Assembly (NCBI GenBank): GCA_038030265.1
Contig: CM075941.1
Span: 46,686,164-46,750,163 of the forward strand
Direction of reading: 5' to 3'
DNA: 64,000 bases
Source of the DNA: Corythucha ciliata
Lineage: Eukaryota > Arthropoda > Insecta > Hemiptera > Tingidae
In this document: positions 55,711 through 64,000 of the stretch, piece by piece
How positions within the stretch are numbered: the stretch's first letter is position 1
Layout: every line of letters begins with the position of its first letter
Program-made: the position numbers and the translations under genes
The notes under the pieces: generated by a model
Databases searched by the model: none
Told to the model about the DNA's origin: nothing
The model's input: the letters and a program-made list of their open reading frames with translations, nothing else

Positions 55711-56811
55711 CACTGGGGAAAAAAAGAGGCACTTTCTTGGTTAATTTTAACCTAGAAATCTCGGTAAAATGTTTGCAACCGTCACGAGTCTGTTATGTCA
55801 ACGACAAGCTTGATACGGTTGAATGCACGTCTTGACTCGGTTAACGCAAGTTGTCGGTAAAATGTTTGCAACCGAGTCTGAGGGTCAAGCCACAAACACG
55901 GTTAAACACATGATCCCAGTCATGATCCCAGTCAGATCATCTCGGTAACGCGACCGTTCAACTCGGCTTTACCGTCATTCAACTCGGTAACATGGTCGCT
56001 CAACTCGGTTTCACCGTCATTCAACTCGGTTTCTCCATCATTCCAACTTGATTTCACCGTCATTCAACTCGGTTTTACCGTCATTCAACTCGGTTTTACC
56101 GTCTTCGAACTCTGTTTTACCTTCATTTAGGTCGGTAATACGGTCGTTCAACTCGGTTTTACCGTCATTCAGCTCGATTTCACCGTCATTGAATTCTGCT
56201 TTACCTTCACTTCTCTCGGTTTTACCGTCACTTCACTCGGTTTTACCGTCATTCAACACGGTAACATGGTCGCTCAACTCGGTTTCACCGTCATTCAACT
56301 CGGTTTCTCCATCATTCCAACTTGATTTCACCGTCATTCAACTCGGTTTTACCGTCATTCAACTCGGTTTTACCGTCTTCGAACTCTGTTTTACCTTCAT
56401 TCAGGTCGGTAATACGGTCGTTCAATTCGGTTTTACCGTCATTCAGCTCGATTTCACCGTCATTGAATTTTGTTTTACCGTCATTCAATTCCGTTTTACC
56501 GTGATTAAACTCGGTTACACGGTCATTCGCCTCGGTTTCACCGTTATTCACACCGGCTGGGCGACAAGTTTTCAGCTCAACTGACTTTGTTTGTAAGGTT
56601 AAGCATGTGAAAGTGTAGAAAAGTCTGTTAAATACACGGTAAAAGAGTGTTTTTGACGGTTGTTTGCGCTCTTAACCGAACAAATAACTGTTGGAGCCGT
56701 CTTTAACAGAATGACGTTTTTTTTTCACGGTTAAGTTTAACGGTTGAAACTACTGTTTCAACAGAGAATACTGTTTCAACCGAGTTCCGGAACCGACTCT
56801 TTTTCCCAGTG
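55711..56811. mobile_element. TA-flanked non-autonomous DNA transposon, 1.1 kb
   Basis: Ends CACTGGGGAAAAAAAGAG and CTCTTTTTCCCAGTG are inverted repeats. TA lies directly on both sides (55709-55710 and 56812-56813), the duplication used by the Tc1/mariner superfamily. Subterminal copies of AACCGAG, CGGTTAA and GACGGTT occur on both sides. About half of the element is the minisatellite at 55985-56545. There is no transposase. Confidence 0.8.
55985..56545 (+). repeat. 21-bp minisatellite with 274-bp higher-order repeat
   Basis: Monomer close to TTTTACCGTCATTCAACTCG, repeated about 26 times. The stretch 55989-56205 recurs at 56263-56479 with only a few changes, a higher-order period of 274 bp. 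The plus strand stays open over 178 codons (PSFNSVL-like repeats) only because 21 is a multiple of three and the monomer lacks a stop. Confidence 0.9.
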
Positions 56812-56836
56812 TAGCCTTGTTATAGCGCTGATTGTT

Positions 56837-57200
56837 ATAGAAATTAGTCTTTAAATTAAATACTTACTATTCATTACTTGTTTTGAGTTCCGAGAAAAAA
56901 ATTGCTTCCCAGGTGGGATTCGAACCCACGACTTCCTAGTTTCGCGCCAGGTGCTCTAACCAACTGAGCTAACACGGGAATCCACGTGAAGAGCGAATTC
57001 ACCCAGGAGAAATCCCCTTTGGGAACTCCACCTCAGTGCATGGCACATCCGTGAATTAGTGATTTTCTTCAATTTTAGCCGTGAATTAGCACTATTTCTC
57101 AATTTTAGCAGCGAAAAAGAGTCTGAGTTCCGAGAAGGGAATTCTTCTGGGTGGATTCGCTCTTTGCGTGGACTCCCGGGATAGCTCAGTTGGTTCCACC
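56837..57200. mobile_element. two facing tRNA-like SINE fragments
   Basis: The minus strand from 57000 to 56837 holds a tRNA-like head (56906-56980), the tail GCAATTTTTTTCTCGGAACT and AAAACAAGTAATGAATAGTA, then AAGTATTTAATTTAAAG, as in the core of the 31- and 60-kb palindromes. At 57120-57200 on the plus strand, GAGTTCCGAGAA, then GGATTCGCTCTTTGCGTGGA and GGGATAGCTCAGTTGGTT repeat the head and its 5' flank (56985-57000 region) in inverse orientation. The flank GAATTCGCTCTTCACGTGGA is not part of the 60-kb palindrome, so this family also exists outside it. Confidence 0.65.
56906..56980 (-). pseudogene. tRNA-like sequence, best-preserved copy
   Basis: D arm GCTC...GAGC, T arm GTGGG-TTCGAAT-CCCAC and anticodon arm CCTGG-CGCGAAA-CTAGG (one G-T pair) all fold. 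The loop has G instead of T at position 33 and the acceptor-to-D junction has an extra base, so it is probably not a functional tRNA. The acceptor arm pairs at five or six of seven positions. Confidence 0.6.
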
Positions 57201-57290
57201 ACCAAGGTCCACGGTCCTTGGTATTTAGGTCCCTAACAAAATGCACCAAGGGGGGGGCTGTCATTGCCCTTAAAAGTGGTCATAAATAAG

Positions 57291-57400
57291 CAGTGCCGGC
57301 TTTAAGGGGAGGCGAGCCGGGCGACCGCCTGTGCCGCCGGGGGCGCCGCGCCGTGTTCTAAGGGGCGCATCTCGCAAACTGGAGAGAAAAAAAATAAGCG
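57291..57400 (+). mobile_element. GC-rich transposon terminus (CAGTGCCGGC type)
   Basis: CAGTGCCGGCTTTAAGGGGA is followed by 60 bp of very GC-rich DNA in an AT-rich setting. The CAGTG start resembles hAT ends. No inverted partner is visible in the window. Confidence 0.35.
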
Positions 57401-58324
57401 TATTTGATTTAAAAAATATAAAATAGCTGAAAATTTGATTTTCATTTAATTTTAGCCGTGAATTACATAGCTTTTCCTCTGCGCTTTATGCGCGAATTGG
57501 TGAGTTTCCTCAATTTTAGGCGCGAAGTAACGTTTTTATCCCATGTTAGCGATTTTTCTCAATTTTTGCCATTAATTGAAGTTTTCCTCTATTTTTTCAT
57601 TAAATTAGCAATTTTTGTTTTACCTTTTTACCACTGAATTAACACTTTTTTTCACTTTGAGTAGCAAGTATAACGTTTTTCATTAACTTCAGCCGCGTTA
57701 TTTAGTGACTTTATTTCAATATTGGCCGCAAATTAGAGGTGTATGAGCTATTTTTGCCCGCATTATTTATTTATTTTTTTTTACACTTTTAGCTGTGGAC
57801 TAGCAATTTTTCTCAGTTTTAGGCCCCATGAAAAAAAACACTAAATGAATGATGGAAAATACTTGGTTACTTCACGGCTAGCTACCGCGGATAAAGTACA
57901 GAAAAGGCTCTAATTAGAGGCTAGAAGTATAGAAACGACTATTTCCGCCTTCTGAAGGCAAGTTCGCGGCTCAAACTGAGAAAAAGCGCTCTAAAAGCTG
58001 AAAATAAAAGCTAAATTCGAATCTAAAATTAAGAAAAAGTGATGGATGAAATTGAGAAAAATGGCGTATTAGCGGTTAAAATCAGGAAAAACTCGAATTT
58101 ACGGCAAAAAAATCAAAAAAAAAATCGCTAAATTCACGGCAAAAAATTTTTTTTTAAAATCGCTATATTCACGGCTGAAATGGCGAAAAATCGTTAATCC
58201 GTGGCTAATTCACCGAAAAAAATTGAGAAGAAGTGCTGAAGTTAGGGAAAAAAGGCTAATTCACGATTTAAATGAAGACAACGTCAAATTTGCGGCGTCT
58301 GAGGTAACACTGTGCCAGAAGGTG

Positions 58325-58362
<38 letters not shown>

Positions 58363-58620
58363 GCTTATCCACGGCACAATTGAGAAACAGCTCTGGATGA
58401 TTGGCGACGAAAATTTGGGAAACACTCCAATTAATTCGTGGCTGAAATGTAGAAAAATCTATAATTTTAGCGGCAAAAAATTGTGAAAAACCGCAAATTC
58501 GCGGCTAAAATGGAGACAAACGCTTATTCGCGGCTAAAATGAGGGATCACATTTAATTCACCGATGAAATTGAGAAGAAGCATTGAAGTGTTGAAACAAC
58601 GCCAAATCTCGGCTTATTCT
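57401..58620. repeat. 30-bp family, reverse then forward, with A37 run
   Basis: 57435-57815 is reverse, 57890-58610 forward, so the orientation flips near 57850. An uninterrupted A37 run at 58325-58361 interrupts the forward units in the middle of what should be a GAGAAAAA tract, so it probably grew by slippage from that tract. Confidence 0.7.
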
Positions 58621-58817
58621 GAACGGTGACTTCATGGGACGCTGGTGAAAGATTTGCCCGGGGGCGCGTGTATCGTTCAAGGCCGCGGCACTGTAATAAA
58701 TGGGCCTTGCCATTTCGTTCAGCAGTTTTATCGACTCCAGGGCGGTCAACCAATGGTCCGAGGGCGTGGATGCTCTTCGTTGCACTAACGAGTTTTCGAT
58801 TACGTGACCACTGCCTC
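58621..58817. other. GC-rich non-coding stretch
   Basis: About 200 bp with GC above its surroundings (GATTTGCCCGGGGGCGCGTG near 58650). No gene is recognised; it ends in ACTGCCTC, the left target duplication of element H. Confidence 0.4.
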
Positions 58818-60301
58818 CAGGGGATAAGGGGGCGATACAGAAGCGGGGGAGGATCCCCCCCCCCCCAGGGCGACAAGTATGTATACGAACGAAGGAGCAT
58901 TAGTACCATAACGAAGAGCCCCATGAAATCTCCGAAAATGACCGTTTCACATTGAAGTTAGCTTTAGAAGATTTTCAGGACTAAAAGCAGCCCGAAAAGG
59001 ACCGAGTACGTCCAGCTTTTTCCGCTGGAAAAACGCGGTAGGGTACCGTGGTACTGGGGGGAGGGGTCACCCCGGACCCTCTATCAGACAAAAATCGGTA
59101 ATATTCGTGGCTACAGCTGCTAAAAAGCGATGAATCGTGGTCTCGCGATGCAAATTATTCCATACTAAAATTAAGAAAAAAATCGCTGATTCGCGGTACA
59201 TGGAGGCCATTCCACGAATAAATTGAGGAAACCAACGCAAAAGTTTCGTATTTAGGCAAGCCCCGCGGTTAAAGTTGAGGATACTCGCTATAATGTTGAC
59301 AAATAGATGACGCTTTCAGGTTAAAATTGGACAAAAATGGCAAATTCACAACTGAAATGACGTAAAATCGCCCATGAAAAATGGGAATAGGATTCTGAAT
59401 GGCCGCAAAATTAGCACAAAACAATATTTCACAGCTGAAATTGTAAAAATTGCTAATTTGCAATTTGCAGATATAAAGTTGTGGAAAAACGTTAATTCGC
59501 GGGTACAAAATGAAGAAAATCACTAATTTGCGGCAAAAATTGAAAAAATCACCAATTAGCACAGCTAAAATGAAGAAAAACGTTAATTTTCAGTTCAAAT
59601 TGGGGAAAGTGCTAATTCTCAGTTAAAAATGGAAAAAATTGCAGGTTAGATTGAGTCAAACGCTAATTCTTGGCAAAAATTGACAAAACTCGGTCGGTAA
59701 TGCATAGGGTTGGAAACGCTACCACGCCGCTGAAATTTAGAAAAAGCGGAAATTCGCAGCTGAAATTGAGAAACATCACTAATTCTCGAATGTGTCGTGA
59801 ATTCTATAATTTAAAAATGATGATTTTTTGACAGAAATGGATGAATAGATGTAAATTTTTTGATATAAAAAAAAAATACATTTATTATTTAAATTCGCAC
59901 CTTCTGAAGGCATTTTTGGGGCTAAAATTCCGAAAAATGGCAAATTCATGTATGGCTATAGTGGCTATAGTGTAATGTTAAAAAATAAGCTAATTCACGG
60001 ATAGAACTGAAAAGAAGCAATAGTCTATACCTATAAAAGTAAAATTAAATTGCTAATGCGGTGGCAAAATGTGAAAAACCGCTAATTTGCGGGTATTATC
60101 TAGAAAATAAAATAATCAGCCTGGACAAAATTAAGAGAAAGGTTAATTTTAAGCCTAAAAATTAAGAAAGTTGCTAATTCGCGGCTAAAAATGGAAAAAA
60201 AATCGCCAAAACACTTAAGAATAACGTTAATTTCCAGCTAACACTGAGAAAAGTGCTAATCGCTAAAAAAATCGGTAATATGCTGCTAAATTTGAGGAAA
60301 A

Positions 60302-60716
60302 ATTGAGCTTAGATGACCCTGTCTACGGACATTTAGGGGATTACTTCCCTCCTCACCGCACCACCACAGTCACAACTGTGAATTCGAGGAAGTGGGGAGG
60401 CTTAAAATAAAGAAATTAATCTTTAAATGAAATACTTACTTTTTTACTTGTTTTGAGTTCCGAGAAAAAATTGCTCCCCAGGCGGTATTCGATCCCACGA
60501 CCTCCTAGTTTCGCGCCAGATGCTCTTACCAACTGAGCTATCCAGGGAGTATTTAATTTTAAGATTAATTTCTTTATTTTCAGCCTCCCCACTCCCTCGA
60601 ATTCACTGTTGTGACTGGGGTGGTGCGGTGAGGAGGGGAGCAATCCCCTAAATGTCCGTAGATAGGGTCATCTAAGCTCAATCATTCAATTAATTGACGG
60701 ACACATTAGGAAAAAA
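60302..60716 (-). mobile_element. tRNA-cored palindrome, complete copy
   Basis: Two inverted arms of exactly 134 bp (60302-60435 and 60549-60682, ends ATTGAGCTTAGATGACCC and its complement) flank a 113-bp core made of a minus-strand tRNA-like sequence and a 40-nt tail. A 34-nt A-rich extension (60683-60716) follows the right arm. TTGAGGAAAA (60292-60301) and TCGAGGAAAA (60717-60726) flank the insertion, a possible 10-bp duplication. The copy of element H at 12.9 kb lacks the insertion. Arms differ at roughly 10-15 of 134 positions. Confidence 0.8.
60475..60548 (-). pseudogene. tRNA-like core, copy at 60 kb
   Basis: Reads TCCCTGGATAGCTCAGTTGG on the minus strand and ends CTGGGGA: the acceptor arm pairs at seven of seven positions counting two G-T pairs. 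D arm GCTC/GAGC is intact, the anticodon arm CTGG-CGCGAAA-CTAG folds, and the T arm is damaged (GTGGG against ACCGC). It is not a standard tRNA but retains A-box and B-box-like sequence. Confidence 0.6.
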
Positions 60717-61106
60717 TCGAGGAAAACGCCAAGACTAGTGGCTAATTAAGAAACATCGCTCACGGGATAAAAACAATACTTTGCTGCTAAAGTTGAGAAA
60801 ATGCGCAAATTCGTGGCTATGGGAGGGGGTGGGGCAAAACGCTAATCTGCGGCTGAAATTGAGAGGAACGATACAATCGACCAAAGTTGAGAAAAGCGCT
60901 AATTTGCGAGTAGAGTCCAAAAATCGCCCTTAACTGAGAGATTGAGGCTATGATGAGGCCAGCAAGATGTCCAGATTCAAGAGTGTGCTGGCTGGGTGGA
61001 ATGATGACTAAAGTGTGAACTTACCCCCTCCCCTCACCCATACGAGATTTCAATCTGACTCCCCCCCCCCCTATGAGAAATTCTTACGTACGCCACTGAC
61101 TGCCTT

Positions 61107-63640
61107 TATACGTTCTGAAAAGTGCGCAAGTGGCCAAAAACGGATGCGTCCCTTCGTGGTTTGTCCAAAATCGAAGTTTTTCCTGGTTTCGGGTCTTTAG
61201 CATGTTTGTTTAAAAAAAACATAAAACAACTATACAGTGTAATGGTGGGGGGGGGCGCAATATCCCCCTACACACCTACGCCCATGTCAAGCCAAAGTTG
61301 CGCCTTTTGAGTCCAGTTCAGTCTGGGAGGCTTTCGAGCGTTCTAAACGCGACCAGGGGCACTCAATCGAATGCGCGTGCTATTGTTCAAATAAGACGAT
61401 TATTGCTCAATGTTTTTTTTTATTCCCCCCCCCTCCCCATTGGAATCGATATAATATGAGTCGTTTAAAAACTAGAGAAATTCCGGCCCTCCCTGGTGGG
61501 GGGGGGGGGCTCCCGTGACATTATCCTTTTTTCAGTGGGCGCCCTCTCGGCAGCCACGAAATAATTCCAGTTCGACGGCTTTTGAAATCCTTAAACGTAT
61601 ACAATACACAAAGGGTGCTTGGACTCGTGTTGGGAGTCCGATTCAATTTCAATAGGCCAAGGCTCACCTTTTTTTCTTATTTTTGTACCTATTTCTTTCT
61701 CTCGAATATGTCAAATATTATCTGCCCTCGCGAGTTTTTAAGTCGGAAGGAGTTGGGTCACTGTGTTTTAAATGTCTCGATAATCGCTGGCCGCCGCCGT
61801 TATAAACGGAGCGTGGAAGAACGCAACGTGATGATGACCTTCCACGCCACTTTGTTATAAAGAAGAAAAACATATCTTTCCACTTTGAAAGATGTAAAAC
61901 TCCAGGGATGCGAGAGTCTGGAAAACAAACTGCGAACTGACTGTCCTTGAAATGCAAAATCGAAAAAAAAAACGAGTTCTAAAATGTTTTGCACGGCACC
62001 AAAAAATATCTGCTACACCACAAAGCTTTGAAAACGTCAAATTTACGTTGTTGATCACTACCCCCCTCTCCCTCAATCAGCATCGTCGATAGCACCCCTA
62101 CGAGGGGGATTTCTCTTGTCAGGGTGTCATTCGCCGAAGAGCTCTTCTATACCTGGGTGTTACAAAAAAACAAGTATAATAATGATAGCGTCAGTTTTTC
62201 ATGCAAAATACAAAGAAAACAAAAATCAAAGCGACAGGTGATGGTTTCTTTGAGAATTAGCCTGTCGAAAACAATGGTAGTCAACTAACTACCTCTCCCC
62301 CCCCCCCACACAGACACACCATTGTAGTTAAAACCGACGAGTTTCGAATTTTCTATGCGTTGTATATTGAAATTGTACGAATACGTGAAAGGTTGGCGGG
62401 GGGTGGGAGATGGTGGTGTAGTGACGAAGGCGAGAACTCCCAGATCAGTCACCCCACGGCGGCCCCAAAGACACACGTGTTATAATATACCTAGGAGTTC
62501 CCCCTCCCCCCTATTCACCACCACACCCCACCCATCATTTCAGTCTCTTCTTTGACTTCTCTTAAACACTTGTATTTATTCAGGCGGTGAGGGAAATGTA
62601 TGTAACTTGGCTGTTTGGAGTGTGAATGATGAAGAAGGTTGTGTGTGTGTGCGTGAGGCGGTGGGGGTGCTAAAAGACAGAGTTTACCTTCGAGCGTGTA
62701 GACCGAGGGTCCACAAACTTTTGCATTTGAATTTTTTTGTAATAAAACGCTCAAAGGTACCTGCTCCGAGAGCCACTCGATAAAAAAAAACAAAAAAAAA
62801 AAACACAGTTTCTATTGTTTGAATAATTTCATCAGTTCAACAATAAGTTAATTTTATTTAGTCGTTATGGGTTTCTGGGCTTCATTATCGAATAAAGCTA
62901 TAGCGGTAAATACAAAGTTTTAAGATTTTGTTTTTCGACAATTGCCCCATTGTTAGGAAACAATGCCCCGCAGAGGATTCAAAGAGGCTTTTCTAGTTTC
63001 ATAGAAGAGCCCTAGAGAGAGAGTGAGAAAAAAGCTCAAAAACCACTTGCCAAGATCTTGACACTGACGTTTGGGTCCAAGCATTCTGTCATTCCACTCT
63101 CGCATTGCTTTTTTCGTCTTTCTTTTTTAAGTTTGCCAAGTTTTCTCTTTCTCTCAAGGCGAAAGACTCTCAAAACCTTCAAGAGTGTAGTGACTCTAAA
63201 GGTATCGTGCAAAAAAAGTGTATTTTTTCTTCTCTCTCTCGCTCTGTTTCTATTTATTTAAAACTGCAAAAGGTCACAAATTTTGAAATGCTAAACGCGG
63301 CATTGTTACCGAGTCAAAAAATGACTCGTTTTTATGTTAATTTTCTCACTTATTATAATCGTTCTAATATGGGCGTTGAACAAAAAAATTTTTCTCTCTC
63401 TCTAAATATACTCAACTGGCCAAAATTTCTGTAGGATGTAAATATCAGAAATTCCGCTCTTCGCTTTCCGTAGAATTTACTCAATGAAAACAACGTAACG
63501 CGCTGTTATTTACAGAGCAGAACAGAAGATCAAATTCTTTATAAATGGAAAGAAGATGATGAGGGAGGGTGGGCTGGGTGGTAGAGGTTGCTGTTCTTTG
63601 ATTCCAAGCGGACGAAACACTGACTGTTTCACACCATAAC
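61107..63640. other. non-coding stretch
   Basis: No gene recognised. Runs of C or G (about 61060-61070, 61428-61440, 61498-61510, 62291-62305) and TG repeats near 62640-62652. The frames at 61582-61860 and 63058-63434 are AT- and CT-rich without motifs. Confidence 0.5.
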
Positions 63641-64000
63641 TGGCTTTTTACCCAAACCGGATGATTTTACCCCTGAACTTACAACTCTGACTTGAAAACT
63701 TTGGCGATTTTAACACAAAACTGACAGTTTCACCACACTACCGAACACAATACTGACGATTTGTCCCAAAATGAGACGACGGACATTACACCCAAAACAG
63801 ACGATTTCGCGCCAAAGCTAATGCGTTACCCCAAAAGCTGTCACTGTACGAAACTGGAGATTTGAATTGAATATTTCACCCCGAAAAGCTTCATGTTACC
63901 ATGAAAATAACTTTGTTTCAACCGAAAAGAGAAGATTTTACTCTGAAACTGACGATTTTACTCCCGACCTAAAGTGTTGTTCCGTACATTTCACTAAAAA
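63641..64000 (+). repeat. third degenerate tandem family, unit about 23 bp
   Basis: Loose repeats of AAACTGACGATTTTACCCC with variants (CCGGATGATTTTACCCCTGA, AACAGACGATTTCGCGCC, AACTGACGATTTTACTCCCG) run to the window edge. It differs from the 30-bp and 40-bp families but has the same style: a conserved order of short words with high divergence. Confidence 0.6.

Larger units (their letters stand above)
58818..61098 (+). mobile_element. element H, complete copy (hAT-like, non-autonomous)
   Basis: Left end CAGGGGATAAGG (58818) and right end TACGCCACTG (61098), with flanking 8-mers ACTGCCTC (58810-58817) and ACTGCCTT (61099-61106) matching at 7 of 8. Homopolymer C/G runs lie about 40 bp inside each end. 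The body from 59130 to 60930 is forward 30-bp units in a fixed order shared with 36124-37738 (inverse) and 11571-13110 (direct). At 60302-60716 it carries the tRNA-cored palindrome. There is no transposase or other coding frame. The 8-bp duplication and CAGKG ends suggest mobilisation by a hAT-type transposase. Confidence 0.8.

Noticed and set aside
56048..56584. 178-codon open frame with PSFNSVL-like repeats
   Set aside because: It is produced by a 21-bp minisatellite that has no stop in this frame and sits inside a TA-flanked element. Both strands are open, and there is no start context or domain.
56906..56980. Functional tRNA gene
   Set aside because: Arms fold well, but position 33 is not T, there is an extra base between acceptor and D arms, and the same head plus tail is repeated at 31 and 60 kb.

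Overview
The window is eukaryotic nuclear DNA, most likely from an arthropod or another invertebrate. Reasons: no prokaryotic gene density; long AT-rich stretches with mononucleotide runs; several classes of animal-type retrotransposon (RNase H-bearing I/Jockey-group non-LTR elements, Gypsy/Metaviridae elements with a tRNA-Trp-type primer site, a Copia/Pseudoviridae element); tRNA-derived SINE heads and hAT-like and TA-flanked MITEs. I could not recognise a single intact host gene. Almost all coding-like sequence is broken transposon sequence. The species is not resolved.

Layout. 1-3.2 kb is non-coding with simple repeats. 3.2-6.1 kb is the first block of a very large degenerate tandem family with a unit of about 30 bp (core CGCTAATTCGCGGCTAAAAT, then TGAGAAAAA). 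An I/Jockey-like non-LTR element (6.1-9.37 kb, minus) follows. 10.3-10.7 kb is an 18-20 bp minisatellite and 11.4-13.2 kb more of the 30-bp family. Gypsy copy 1 lies at 13.66-17.29 kb (plus). 18.5-22.5 kb holds a foldback structure with a nested palindrome of almost 1 kb. A second RNase H-type non-LTR element is at 23.9-26.9 kb (minus). 26.9-30.9 kb is mostly non-coding. 30.86-37.74 kb is one copy of a hAT-like element (called element H here) split by a Copia element (31.57-36.12 kb) that itself contains a SINE and two MITEs. A third non-LTR fragment is at 38.8-40.1 kb. Gypsy copy 2, with near-identical LTRs and a GCAT target duplication, is at 40.92-45.14 kb (minus). 46.1-48.6 kb has two hAT-like non-autonomous elements, both with 8-bp target duplications. 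51.2-55.7 kb is again 30-bp family. A 1.1-kb TA-flanked element at 55.7-56.8 kb carries a higher-order minisatellite. The complete copy of element H (58.82-61.10 kb) has a 7/8-matching 8-bp target duplication. The last 3 kb is non-coding.

How the parts relate. The 30-bp family covers roughly 12-13 kb by my span count. It is carried, at least in part, inside element H, whose ends read CAGKGGCRTA and which is present here as one complete copy, one interrupted copy in inverse orientation, and at least two fragments. Its units contain three short A/T tracts about one helical turn apart. That predicts curved DNA or strong nucleosome phasing, like the periodic A/T clusters known from nematodes. Comparing copies gives empty and filled insertion sites and so a nested order of events: element H first, then a 415-bp palindrome with a tRNA-like core (absent from the copy at 11.6-13.1 kb, present in the copies at 31 and 60 kb), then Copia (present at 31.6-36.1 kb, absent at 60.3 kb), then SINE and MITEs inside Copia. 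The most novel candidate system here is element H with its tRNA-cored palindrome.
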